In this document: positions 1 to 20,368 of the stretch, piece by piece
Position numbering within the stretch: the first letter of the stretch is position 1
Layout: each line of letters starts with the position of its first letter
Source of the DNA: Engraulis encrasicolus
Taxonomy: Eukaryota; Chordata; Actinopteri; Clupeiformes; Engraulidae
DNA length: 64,000 nucleotides
Assembly: GCF_034702125.1 (NCBI RefSeq)
Contig: NC_085866.1
Span: forward strand, 13,075,064 to 13,139,063
Reading direction: 5' to 3'
Program-made: the position numbers and the translations under genes
Notes under the pieces: generated by a model
What the model saw: only the letters and a program-made list of their open reading frames with translations
Databases searched by the model: none
Told to the model about the DNA's origin: nothing

Positions 1-447
1 ACGTTCTAAGACAGAGTTTTGCTGATTCAAGGAATTTCCGACAAATCGTAGATATCAAGCACTGTTTGATATTTACGCCTAGAAATAGATCATTGGGTAT
101 TGTCTCTTACGATAAGTGAGCTATGACTGACTGTTGCGATCCTCCTATTATGTGTGCAGCGCAACTCGACGTCAAAATCTGACACAAGTTGTATAGTTTG
201 AGCCCAGCTTTAGTCTTGATGTGATTATAATTCACTAAGGTTACAATTACTTTTTTGTCGGTTAATGTCATTTATATTCAATAAATGATTCACTTAATGA
301 TTTGTGGAATGTCCTTAAATCATGAGAAGTTATGTGTCCCAAAGTTTGCATCTCTATACTGCATGTTCAAACTGAAACAAGTTGTGTCAGTTGATGGTTT
401 ACAATTAACTGCAATTAACAATTAAATGCACCGGTTTCTTTTCTCAG

Positions 448-8601
<8,154 letters not shown>

Positions 8602-9447
8602 TGCCAGGCCCAACAAGCGCTGCACACACACCCACATACATACACACACACACGGAAGCCACATGGACGCTCCCCTGTGTGACCGACCGTGTCCACTCAA
8701 TACCTTCTGGGGACAAAATGTCCTCATGGAAGTCATTGCCTGAAGGTGGACGTCTGGATGTATGAAGGGAAGCAGAACGAGACAGACAGACAAACAGGTG
8801 GACAGAGAGACAGACACAGAGTTGCTCTTGGCCTGTGCGGTTGCAAATGACAGTGGCTTGTCTGCTTCTCGTTGGCTTATTGGGGAGATGTTGTCCCTGT
8901 GTAGAGGAGCAGAAATTACCCTCCAGAAGAATGAATCGAAGCCTTGTTTTTCCCCAGTCGTGAAGAGACAGATTTTTTTTTTTAAGTGCGATCCTGTTTA
9001 AATTCAGACAACCGTGCAAACTAACAAATTGACTGTTTTTCTTTTTGTCTGTCTGCTATATCACGGTCACGATTATGAAATGTAGTTATTTTTGGCCATG
9101 AAATGGTGTTAATATTTAAAAAGAGATGGTCAGCAGCATTTTTTAAGAAAAAAATACAGACAGTCTTGTACTGTTTTTTTGTTTATTTGTTTTTGGGTTA
9201 TTTTTTTGTGAAAGTGGAGAGGGTTTTTTTCCTTGAGAAAGTGGAGATTTCTGTTAATTGATCTCGTTTTATTTTAATAAAAAAGTAAGTTAATCTTAAC
9301 TATCAGTAAATGCAGTTACACACAGCTTTCTTGTTATCTGCCATTCGTTTTTCTTTCTTCTTCTTTTTTTTGGCTTAGTAAATTTTCACAATGCAGTCAG
9401 CAGTTTCATGCTGACATGAGTTCCAAGACCATTTTCTTGGAAATAAA
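8602..9447 (+). other. raf1: raf1 3' UTR with candidate poly(A) signals
   Basis: AT- and T-rich sequence after the raf1 stop without a supported coding region. AATAAA hexamers lie at 9276-9281 and 9442-9447, with another at 9774-9779. The cleavage site is inferred, not seen. A short CA-rich tract lies at about 8630-8650. Confidence 0.55.
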
Positions 9448-11405
9448 ACTCGAGCACTTTATTCCACTCTTGCAAGCGTGCTGAGCTTATGTAACGTGAA
9501 AATATGAATGTACAGGGGGGTGGGGTAGGCAAGGCAGGCACTGCAGGCATGCGTTTCACACCAGCGTTGAGTAATGCCTACCACACCCACTGGGTTGAGT
9601 TGAAACCACAATTTTGGTGAAGAGTGCAACAAGCTGTCTTGTGGCAGGACAGAAATGTGGTCAACAAAGTTTGGATTCTCCCTAAAGCATGGCCATATGC
9701 TTTCTTCACGTTGTCACCGACCTCATCTGATGTTCCCCGTGCTTCTATTTGCAGATGTTTATATTGCAATGTAAATAAATCCACCAAAAAGTCAAAAGGA
9801 CGTTTTTGCGATCTAGTGTGTGTGGTGTAGGAACAGAAACACTTTTACTCTGTCTGTACCAAAATGATTGCTCCAAAATCATTTATGAAAAAGGGGGTCT
9901 TTTAAGCCAACACAATGTGTCTGACAGAAAAAAGGATTCCATAAATGTATATGCATCTTCTCTCTTCATGTCCTCTCGCTCTTCTCTCTTCATATGTATC
10001 ATCTTTGATGTGCATTCCAATATGCAGACTCCCGTCCTCCACTCGCGTTTTGCGGACACCCCGCCTCAGTGGAGTTTCCCCGCTGTCAGCCTAGCCACAA
10101 CCATTTCTGGTGGACTGTTCGTCATTCACCATCCCGATCGCAAACGAGGAAATTACATTAGAATTGTGCTTTTGCAAGATATTGAATTTATTTTCTGTCA
10201 TCAGTGACGTCATCATGAGGTCACGAGCAGGCAAGTGAGCAAGGGCGGACCAAAGTCTGCATATTGGAACCCACCCTTGGCCCATGAGCATCCTATAACA
10301 TTGCTGTTAACCTCCCCTCCCCGGGCCCTTCTACAGGGGGCTGGCCTCATTAGATTTCTCCTGTTGGCAGCCATGACATGTGGCCTCAATAAGCCACTGC
10401 AGTTTGACTTTGAAGGCTACGGGAAGAGAGGTCTCAGCTGACCGATAATTTGGCCATTTGTACCACGCTTGACAATGGTGAGGGTTTTATAAATAGTTTG
10501 TGTTAGGTCTCCCTGATTTTGCAATGGTGTTATAACTCATTAAAATATTACACTCTCAGGGAACTGAATGGACAGAACGTTAGGTCCTGGGAATCTACTG
10601 GCCTGGCAGTTTCTGTCTTTATTTAACTGTCTTTGTGGTCTTCTTGGAGCCTATTTTTTGCTCTGTGATTCTGGCGTGGTCCTTTCTTCATTCACAGACC
10701 AAAATAACATGCATGCCACATCATTTTGAAAGCAGTAGTGAGACATATTATTGTTCCTCAACATATAATAGTAGGCGATACAGTTACATTTTCAGTCAAC
10801 AGTTCATACTATCTAGTTCAGGCACACACCAAAATGGTCACTTTCATTGTGCAAAAGAGATATCGCTATATTCTAATTATATAAATGAGTAATATCCACA
10901 TATCTTATGTGTAAATAAACTGATATCACCATATGCACTCTAGAACCAAATAAATGTCATTGTCACAAGAAATACAGGTAGGACATTTGGACAAGTAGAT
11001 CATCAGCATAAACATTTTAGATGGGTGTCATGATAAGAATGCATGGTAAATATAAAAGTGCTGTTTCAGCCTGTTCTGTGTATGCCACTTAGTCGTATGC
11101 CCTCTTGTGGTCTAAGAATGTACTACAAAAACTGGTGCTGACTTCCATGAGGGCTTCAATAATCTGAATACTTCAATGAATGAATGTTACATCAACATAT
11201 CGGGCCAATATGCTGTACATCACTCGGGACATGGCATACAGTAGTATTGCTATTTTAGCGAGTGCTATTAGTTAGCATTAGTAAGTGCTACTTTAGACTC
11301 GTTTGTACCGGAGTACATCATGAGATAAAAGTGGTTATAGTGGTGGTTGTGAGCTTTGTTCTTAGTAGAGGTGTAAATGGTTTGTGGCAGAAAGGCACCA
11401 GTAGA

Positions 11406-11630
11406 CTAGCCTGATTATCATCGACTTTCAAATCTCTTCGAGACTTGGTCTGACCAAGAGCATAACAATTAACATTTCCCAAACAGCATTTCCCAAATGG
11501 CCTCCCTTAGTTTGCTAATGATTGTTTGCTTCCCAACAAAGTGGGAGGAGTTCCCGTATTTGCGGGAACTCAGGAAGTACTTGCATTGACTCTTGACCTG
11601 ACTAGTAGCAACGCTGAAGCTGTTGCGTCA
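11406..11630 (+). mobile_element. Interspersed repeat, uninterrupted copy (paralog of 55183-55570)
   Basis: Begins CTAGCCTGATTATCATCGAC, continues through CGAGACTTGGTCTGACCAAG and GCGGGAACTCAGGAAGTACT, and remains alignable past GACCTGACTAGTAGCAACGC. A reverse-orientation copy lies at about 55183-55570, where it is split by another insertion. Probably a non-autonomous DNA element; the right boundary is approximate. Confidence 0.7.
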
Positions 11631-11660
11631 CTAGGAGGGCATGGCCTAGCTACCAGTACA

Positions 11661-11858
11661 CAGTAATGGGTAAAATGGATTCATTAGTTACGATCTAGTG
11701 CCACATAGTCCAAATGTCTTGATTTTTACCAGCCCAATTCAGCCTTGTGATTGGCTAGTTGAGTGATCACCTGGTTGAATTGGACAGGTGAAAGGTCAAG
11801 GTCATTTGGAGTGTGTGGCACTAGATTGTAACTAAGGAATCTGTTTTGCCCATCACTT
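11661..11858. mobile_element. MITE related to the 19006-19513 hAT element
   Basis: Ends CAGTAATGGGTAAAATGG and TTTTGCCCATCACTT are inverted-repeat-like and resemble the CAGTGATGGGCAAAC and TTGCCCATCACTG ends of the element at 19006. It contains CACATAGTCCAAATG and the complement-like CATTTGGAGTGTGTGGCA. No target duplication was found. Confidence 0.5.
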
Positions 11859-11915
11859 CTAGGGAAGGTCTAGAGAAGTGGTGGTAGTAGTTAAGTGTGG
11901 TAGTTAGTAGAGGTC

Positions 11916-11921
11916 TTTATT
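11916..11921 (-). promoter_or_regulatory. Candidate pparg poly(A) signal
   Basis: AATAAA on the minus strand, about 360 bases beyond the pparg stop codon at 12279. It is the first good hexamer seen downstream; use is inferred. Confidence 0.4.
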
Positions 11922-12278
11922 CCAATTCACCACACTCCCCGTGTGGTGCATCTCCAGTTGAATAAACCATAGAATGAAGAGGTGGATCTCACACGGTTCT
12001 CCTTTTCTTTGTAATTCTTTTTTTTTTCAAAGAAAAGAAGAAACGAATGCAATCCACCTCTTTCTTCTACAGTAAGTAGTAGGCATGGGTGCTGCGAGGA
12101 GGTGGAAGGTGTTACAGATTCTAAGTGCCCAAGCACTAACACAACACTGACAGAAGCCCTTAAGGGAGCCCAAAATTTGAATCTTTCATGGGGCCCAACA
12201 TTTCTGGCGGCGCCCTTGGTGAGTCTAGTTGGAAGTCCCTCCAGTCCGTGGTAGTTAGTTAGTGAGTTAGTTATTGAG

Positions 12279-15200
12279 TTAGTAGAGGTCCCTCATGATC
12301 TCCCCCAGTAAGGGGTGCAGGCACATCTCCAGCTCCGTCTTCTTCAGCAGGTTGAGCTGGCGGATGTGGTCGGCCACCATGGGCCGCAGGTCGCTGGTCT
12401 TCTGCAGCAGCTTGGCGAAGAGCTGCGGCCGCTCGGGGTGCACCGTCTTCAGGTGGAGCTCCAGCGCCTGCAGCACCACCTCCTGCAGATCCTCCACCTG
12501 CTTCACGTTCACCAGGCCGGGACGGTCTGCAGCACACACAGGCACACAGGCGCACAGGCACAGGGTTGTGTGTTACATTTACAATTATTTACATACTGTA
12601 GTAAAGGGTAGTATAGGAGATGTACTGTATGGTTTTGATCATATTTACCAGGCCCGGACGGTCTGCAGCGCACACACAGGCACACAGGCACAAGTTTGTG
12701 TATTACATTTACAATTATTTACATACTGTAGTAAACGGTAGTATAGGAGATGTACTGTATGGTTTTGATCATATTCACCGGGGCCGGGGTGGTCTGCACC
12801 GCACACACATGTACACAGGCACAGGGTTGTGTGTTACATTTACAATTATTTATATCACTGGGCCGATATTATCGCACATCCCTAATATTTATACAAACCC
12901 CAACTCCGATGAAGTTGGGACGTTTGGTAAACAGTGAATAAAATCAAAATGCTATCATTTTCAAAACATTCAATCTATTCATTAGATGGAGAATAGTGAA
13001 AAGACAACATATTAAGTGTTAAAACCGAGAAAAAATATTGTTTTGGGGGACATATGTACTCATTTCTAATTTGATAAATCCAACACGTCTCAAAAGAGTT
13101 GGGACGGGGACAATAAATGGCAGCAAATGTCGAGGAAGACTAAAAACAAAACAAAAGACAACACTTAACAGTTAAATACATTAACCGATGAGATGATTTT
13201 ATATAAAAAACAGTGTTAATTCCTATCTTGGACATGATTTCACCAGCTTAAATGGTGGGTGTATTCCTTGTCATGTTTGGCAGTGTTTTCCTTTCTGTAG
13301 TGCTTACAGTGTGACAGGTCTTGACCAAAAACCCACCATTTTATCACCTGCTGGTCCTTATGATGGAGCCAAACTGTTAAAACATAGTAGAGAATGCAAT
13401 TTGACCTTACTATGTGACAGTAATCGAAGATCTCCCTTCAAAATATAATGCATGAGTGGCTTTTCATGCTGTTTCAAACCCATTTATACCATTCAGCACT
13501 GTATTTAACTCTACAGATGAGTGAGAACATCTTAACCAATGCACTACTGCACCCGCATGCCATCATGGAGGCTGACTTTTGAAGCTAGCACTAACACAAG
13601 TTGGATGGTCCATTTTCACTGTAGCACAGGATGTGCAATGCTCTATTATTGTCAAAAAGAATGGACTTCTACAACTTCTGCTGACTTCTGTAAGCAAAGG
13701 ACAGTTTCCCATGTCTTCTGGGTTTATTTCAAGTGAGTACAGGTGCTTAGGAGAATGTTACACCCCTGTATCATTTGCACGCATTAAGCATTCTTAATAT
13801 GGTCAATTTTCAATAGCTCTAGCACTCCAGGAATTAGAGTGAGACTACAGCCGATATATATTTCATGATGTCATGAACCTATACAATGATTTTAGTAACA
13901 AAAATATGTCTTATATACACTCAATCGTGGTAAATCAAAGGGAATTCAAAAATGTATGTAATAACTATGGTAATTATTCCCTTAATAACACTTAATATGT
14001 TGTCTTTTCACTATTCTCCATCTAATGAATAGATTGAATGTTTTGAAAATGATAGCATTTTGATTTTATTCACTGTTTACCAAACGTCCCAACTTCATCG
14101 GAGTTGGGGTTTGTAGCTTCTATATATTTTTTGCCTTTGTACAAGTTCACCAGGCCCTGCAGCATAGCATATTGTATATTACATTTGAAATTATGTATGT
14201 TCTCTATGAATCCAGATGATATTTAAGCAATATGACCCGAGTGGGAGGGATGATGTGCACTGACATCCTCCCTGGTGTGGTTCGGCCATAGGCACGAAGC
14301 CAAAGGCAATCACACCAGGGAGGATGTCAGTGCACATCATCCCGACCACGAGGGTCATATCGCTTTTATACAATAGTTCAATTGCCAACAAAATACCAGA
14401 ATAAATGTTCGAATTCATGTTTATTAGTTACCTTCATCATACTTTGTTTACCTGCTCCGCTAAGCAAAGTAGTTCCGAATTGATTGTATGGTTGCTATGC
14501 AATGACGAGCTGAGAGCGCCAGCTCTGAAACGCTGTGAAGTGCATTTCTGTGTGGACTGCGACTGGGCTTCGCTTAGCCTACTAAAATGATGCATGATAA
14601 ATGAAAACACTGTGCAACTTCAACATTTTAGTTAGATGCCTACTTTTATAAGCCTTTTGGCCGACATTGATTTTCACGTTTTTGTGGACCACAAAACTTG
14701 CTGCGACTCGGGTCATATTGCTTAAATATCTATTTTGCCTTTGTTGTTCACATTCACCGGGCCCAGTTGGTCAGTAGGACACAGTGTTTTGTCTTACATG
14801 TAGAATTTTGCACGTGTTTGTACTACATCACATATCCAAATAGGTATACGTATAGGAAATATACACAGTACGTATAGGATTCTGTATTTTGCCATTGTTA
14901 ACATTCACCAGGCCTGATCGGTGATCAGCACAGCAGTGGTATGTAATGTACAGTATTTCATTGCATTGTATTAAATGTATTACAGTTAGAAGAATTTAGC
15001 ACACATTTAGTCTACAAAATACGCCGGTAGGTATATGCAATAGTAAATATCTGTAGGTTTCTCTCTGACTATGAAAAAGAACTCAAGCTGATATTTATAT
15101 CTATTTTGCTTTGCATAATGTTCACCTGGCCAGGCCGGTGTGCAGAGAGCGCAGTGGGGGAGCGGGTAACCCAGCAACCACAAGGTCGTGACAAAGGTCA

Positions 15201-16395
15201 AGTGGCTGGTTAAACAGTAGCAAGTGCTTCTATTATGGTTTGACTTCGCAGGATACAGTGTGTACAGTGCCCAGCTGACACAAGAGCTTGAACACTGCCC
15301 TGGAGACAAACGTGATAATACTGTACTGCTGAGATGTTTTACAGTATATTTGCCTCATGTGTGCATTTTGCACTATAGTGTATCCCATATATCTAAACAA
15401 GCATGCAAGGTTCTCTAGCATTATATACAGTATATATCACCTTGGTTGGGAAAATGTTTTGGAAATGTTGATGTTTAAATTACTGTGTGGTCATATAAGG
15501 ATTCAATTGTACAACATTTCTGTCTATGTGTAACCAAATCACTATGTCTTAAAAAAATGATTTATTTTTTTAACTTTTCTACTTCTTCTGCAACGTATTT
15601 GTTGTGTCTATTGATATACTGTATCATATTGACTATATGAAGACATTTTTTTTTTTACTTTTTTCTACGTCTACTATTCTTCTGTTATTTATTTGTTGTG
15701 TTTATTCGTTGCTACGGTATGTCATAGTTATGTACGTACCTCCACAGAGGATGACCACAGCCAGGAAGAGAGCGAGGTCGCTGTCATCCAGGTCCAGCGC
15801 GTTGAACTTGATGGCAAAGTCGAACTTGGGCTCCATGATCTCGTCAAAGGGCTCCCGGAGGCTGCGCATGAACTCGCGCGTGATGAAGAGCTGGCCGTAG
15901 GCCATGAGCGTGCCGTCCTTGTTCATGAGCGGCGACCACAGGATGATCATGGCCTCCATGGCGCCGTACTTCAGCAGCGTGATCTGGTCGTTCAGGTCCA
16001 GGCTCTGGAAGCCCGGGATGCTCTTGGCGAACTCGGTGATCTCGCGGATGCTCTCCGCCGAGCGGATCTGCCAAAGTCAAAGTCAGTCAGAAGTTGTAGG
16101 TTTTAGGTTGTTGTAGGTCAATTTCCTATTGTGTTTCACAGATGATTGAAGTACTGTAGCGTTTCATCAGACTTAAATAAATATTATAACAAGTATTATT
16201 TGTCTAAAACGTACACATACAGACTGGGTACAATACAGTATGTAGGGGGGGGAGGGGGGATTTTCCCCCTATGATGGTTTTGATATACACACTTCCTATA
16301 AATTAATTCAATCTCGGTTTAATATTAGTGTTGCATAAATTCTTAAAAAATGTCCTTTTTTTGACAATTGCACGCTGGATACAGATATCAATGAT

Positions 16396-16447
<52 letters not shown>

Positions 16448-19400
16448 GCACACGTCGGAAGAAGGAGAGCTCCACCCTGTCCTCCAGAGGCTGTAGACTG
16501 GTCTCTAGGTGGGCCCTCGGCACTGGCAGCTGTCTGCAGTTCATCATCTGACTCCCTGCTACTAACGACTTCATGTCGTGGATCACAAACGGCTGGCAGG
16601 ACCAAAACAAGCAAATAAACTTTGGTTTGGTTACTGTGTCAACAATGAGTAACATTCCCTTTTATGGTCCGTTGCACAAAATCAGTGACACATGAGGGAG
16701 TTCTGACCAGTTGTGTTTTTTTATGTACCTCTTATGAGTTGCTTTGGATTTCTGGTGTTTTTTAACACAGCATAGATGAGCGATGTCATAGGCTGAACAT
16801 ATCATTGCTTTACAATGCTTTACAATACTGAACTTCCTATACCACTTCTGTAGTACATAAAATTGTCACTTAAACAGAGGATTTTGTGTGACAGTCTGCT
16901 CTCGCGAAAGCTTTAAACAAGTGAGAAAAGCGTTATTTCATACATGTCAATCTTCAGTCATTAATGATGGTTATGAAACCTTGCCGTTTGGCTGTACACG
17001 TGCGTGGGGGAATTTCATTAATATTGGAGTTAAAGGTCACAGGAAGTCAATAGTGGAAGTCGCAAACATGAACGGTAATTAATGTTTTACCACATGGCTG
17101 TTGGTCTTTCCCGAGAGAATGGCTTTGGCTTTGCTCTTGGGCAGGGGAAAGAGTTTGACGTATGAATCATAGAGTTGCTTGGCGAGGCTCCTCATGTCGG
17201 CCTCCTCTCTATCCAGCTGCTCCATCTCCTTGGCGATTTCCCCCAGCAGCTTCTCCCGCTCCGTGTGAGGCATTCGACCGAAGCGAATGGCTGACAAGAA
17301 AATACAAGGGTAACACTTTATATTAATGTCTGCTTATAGAGACTTAGTAATCAATAAACTAATGATGAACAAAACATTAACAAATGTTTTTATTATTAAC
17401 AACATTTTGTTCATACTTTATAAAAAATCTACAAAAAATATGTTCATAATTTCACAAATCTTTTAACAGAGTATTAGTAGTCATTTACAAACAATTTGTA
17501 AATGTTTGATAAATATGAAATATTAACATAACATTTACAAACATATACAAGTCATTTACAAACATTTGTTAATGCTTACATTTGTACATTTGTTAATGCA
17601 AACATTTGTACATTTGTTCAAGTGTTACCAATACAAGTGGTAGCAGATGGGTCACCGGCGGGCCTATTCACTATTTGCTGTAAATACTCAACTACATCAT
17701 AACATTGCTATGACATTACCGAGAGCCTTAATTGACAGATTAAAACATAGTCGTTATAATTTTGGTGTCAGGACGGTTATAACATAGGCTCTGCGCTAAG
17801 GGCTTAAGTCGCGGTAGATTAGAGGAGAAAGTCAAGTCAAGTCAAGTGTACTTTATTGTCAAAAATGTGTTATGCAACTGGGTTAGCACAGAAGTTTGAA
17901 ATTGTGTTTGAACAGTCTCCAATGTGCAGTTCAACTAAAACATATAAAAAAAACATTGACAGTAGCCTAATCTCTCCCTGAAAACCCCTGCTTTGCAGAA
18001 GACATTGCTACAATGAGTCAAGAGGAACATAATTGTCTGATGCCAGTTTGATATTGGGTCATTTGTCATAACTCTAGCCATCACAGTATATAGGGTTCCC
18101 ATCACAACTGGCGGAACGCTGAACTATCTTTTGGACTACGTAAGATGGTCTGTTAAATGTGTTTTTTTGTTTACCATTGTGTGACATTCCGGCCAAAAGA
18201 CATTTTTGAAAACGGCAATACTGGCACTTGTTGCGGCTCCTCTTGTCAACACGACAGTGCAGTCCACAGCGGTCATATATCAGCTTTAGTCGTACTGTTC
18301 GTCTGAAGAAACCCTGGAAGAGGAAAAATAAAAACAAAGACAAACCACACTGAAATTAACAAATGTTTGGGCTTCCAGCAGGTTATAAATAAATGGCCCA
18401 AATGGCATCATCAACTAAATGTCATTATCAACAAAAAATAGAACAATCAGTGACTAGATACCAAATACCAAGTGTTGACACTCCATATGAAGTTTAAGCG
18501 TTGGATTCCATAGTTTATTTTTCTACTCATGTACTCCAGAGTTTCCCCATACAATACATAGACCATTCTGTGGCGCAGCAAGACAGAATGAAAACCAAGC
18601 ATGACAAGTTCATCAACAGCCGCAGATGCATGTTAGTCGGGGTACACGCATTGCACTTGCACTAGGCCAAATCTTTTTGTCTGTTTTTAGTCCATAGCAC
18701 CACACAATGTTACTTGGACAATGGGAAACACTGTAGTCCCTACACAAAATTAAGTCTTTCTAACATGGAGGTTTTTTTACAATTTATTGTTTTTGTAATG
18801 TCTTACATGTAATGTTTGCAAATATTTTTATCACTATTTATCTGAAGTAGAGTAGACCAACACTAGAGTCTCTGAATTTCTCACAGATGTTATGCAAGTG
18901 ACCCTGTATGGCCTCAGCAGATAACACAATGACCTGTAACACAATTTATACACACATACAGTAATAGTGTGCAATATAATTTTATAGTGCACAATGTGTG
19001 ATAATCAGTGATGGGCAAACCATATTAGTTATACAATGCCACATATTCCAATTAACTTAGCCTGTCCAATTCATCCAGATGGACATTGATGCTTGTGGAA
19101 AGGGGCTGCATACCACCTCCGCTGTGACACCCCCTTTGAACTGGTTGGCCAAAAGTTCACTGACGGTTGTGTACGTAGATGTGTTGTCCCACACCCCTAA
19201 AAAAGAATGCAATGCACCCCACAACAACTCCCCACCTGTCCCCTTACACCTCACATGTCATGGGCTCCATAGATCAAACTGAGCTCATCATCTTGTGAGG
19301 ATTTGTGTTCGACTTGACTTGAGTGTTGTTGATGGAAAGTCTGTGATGACACCGAGTTCTCACTCACGTGGCGTAGACAACCATTGATCGACGAGTGAAA

Positions 19401-20368
19401 TACTACCGCCTAAAGACGCCTACTCACATCGTGGAATTGTACAGGAAAAGCCAGGTCATTTGGAAAATATGGCACTCGATTTCAAACAAATGAATTGAGT
19501 TTGCCCATCACTGTTGATAATAGATATCACATGAGAAATATATTTCTAAATATATGAATACCCTCTCATACCTTGCAGCCCTCACAAGCATGTACGCCAT
19601 AGTGATACCCTGAGGCCCGGTCTCCACAGACTCGGCACTCCAGGTTGCCCAGTGCCGAGGTGACGTCTGTGTGCAGCTTGAAATAAGAGTAGCTCGGCTC
19701 CGAAATCTCTGATGGGGACCCTGGCTCAACCTTTATGGATGCTGACATTACAGACACCAAATTAAGCAAAACACACATGTATATTTAAAATCTCATAAAA
19801 TGCAACGTTCCTCCAGTGGAACGCTGTAATAGTCATTGAAAAGACATAACTACCATAGTAGTCCACTACTACAACTTTACATACAGCTCTTGGTAATATA
19901 TTGTAACTTGGTCATTGCCATTCTTGTGACAGCAAATGCATATCAGGTGCCTTGTCCTCACAGATTATACTAAAACAAGAAAAAACAACAAAAGTCGTGC
20001 ACATGAATGTGGAGAAAGACCAACACAAATATTGAATTTAATTGAAACGAGTATGACTTTAGTGAAGAGGACACAGAGGAAGTTTCTGGCCTGGCGTGTA
20101 TGAGAACAAGGTTACCCTCATTGAACTCTAAGGGGGTTCCCTCTGCTCCTCCTGCGGCGGAGGCTCCATCCTGCTGCTGTTCTGAGTGTGAGAACTCGTC
20201 TGAGTTGTCTGTGCTGACGCTGCTCTCTACGCTGGGGGGGCTGGAGTAGTTGAAGGTGGACAGGGCCTTCATGTCGAACACGTGGCAGCTGTCCGTCTCA
20301 TCGTCCCGATCGGACAGACTGTGGCCGTAGTAGCTCAGCGGCCAGGTGAGTGTCTGTGCGTCCACCAT
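12279..20368 (-). CDS. pparg: Peroxisome proliferator-activated receptor gamma
   Basis: Nuclear receptor that binds DNA as an RXR heterodimer and controls lipid and adipocyte genes. Coding exons on the minus strand: 20368-20116 (start [11 protein letters not shown]), 19741-19572 (IKVEPGSP, then [22 protein letters not shown], first zinc finger), 18313-18175 ([16 protein letters not shown] to MSHN, second finger), 17290-17091 (hinge, AIRFGRMP), 16592-16446 (PFVIHDM), 16067-15740 (ligand-binding core) and 12526-12279 (DRPGLVNV to the AF-2 helix [10 protein letters not shown] and stop). Phases agree throughout and sum to 494 codons plus stop, near the usual length. The ligand-binding domain diverges at pocket positions (see findings). 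An upstream in-frame ATG at 20413 (MDPQLLP) exists, but an acceptor-like CCCTCCCAG just before MVD favours the shorter start. A 5' UTR exon ending near 24086 (CATACAG/GTAATC) is possible. Confidence 0.96.
12505..12850 (-). repeat. Tandem repeat including the start of the last pparg exon
   Basis: A unit of about 131-136 bp, containing the exon start, its CTGCAG acceptor and a CACACAGG/GTTGTGTGTTACATT tail, is repeated about 2.5 times: exon edge at 12526, copies near 12662 and 12793. Weaker copies of the same core continue at 14145, 14751, 14902 and 15117. Confidence 0.8.
12892..14115. mobile_element. TA-flanked non-autonomous transposon (AAACCCCAACTCCGATGAAG family)
   Basis: Left end CAAACCCCAACTCCGATGAA and right end TTCATCGGAGTTGGGGTTTG are perfect complements, with TA at each border (12892-12893, 14114-14115). 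Inverted arms extend about 130 bases with clear similarity. No transposase frame. It sits in the last pparg intron between copies of the acceptor repeat. Tc1/mariner-like by its TA target. Confidence 0.85.
14218..14730. mobile_element. MITE with perfect 25-bp terminal inverted repeats
   Basis: GATATTTAAGCAATATGACC plus five more bases (14218-14242) is exactly complementary to 14706-14730. A second internal palindrome (14250-14280 against 14311-14341) carries GTGCACTGACATCC and its complement. Non-coding; in the last pparg intron. Confidence 0.85.
16399..16445. repeat. (CA)n microsatellite abutting a pparg splice donor
   Basis: About 23 CA units on the plus strand. On the minus strand the repeat begins exactly at the donor of the pparg exon 16592-16446 (GTGCAG/GTGTGTGT), so the 5' splice site is itself part of the repeat. 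Confidence 0.9.
17305..17635. repeat. AT-rich inverted repeat element (ACATTTGTTAATG words)
   Basis: Bounded by GGTAACACTTTATATTAATG and, in inverted sense, GTTCAAGTGTTACC. The interior repeats ACAAACATTTGTTAATG-like words several times on both strands. Likely a fish MITE in a pparg intron. Confidence 0.55.
17825..17950 (-). mobile_element. 3' end of a LINE-like element with (CTTGA)n tail
   Basis: On the minus strand an AT-rich stretch with GACAATAAAG ends in three CTTGA repeats. The same tail architecture terminates the LINE fragment at 53841-54844. Only the 3' end is recognisable here. Confidence 0.45.
19006..19513. mobile_element. hAT-type MITE with near-perfect 8-bp target duplication
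   Basis: Ends CAGTGATGGGCAAAC and TTGCCCATCACTG are inverted repeats. Flanks GTGATAAT (18998-19005) and TTGATAAT (19514-19521) match at 7 of 8 positions. No open frame. It lies in the pparg intron between the two zinc-finger exons. Confidence 0.75.
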
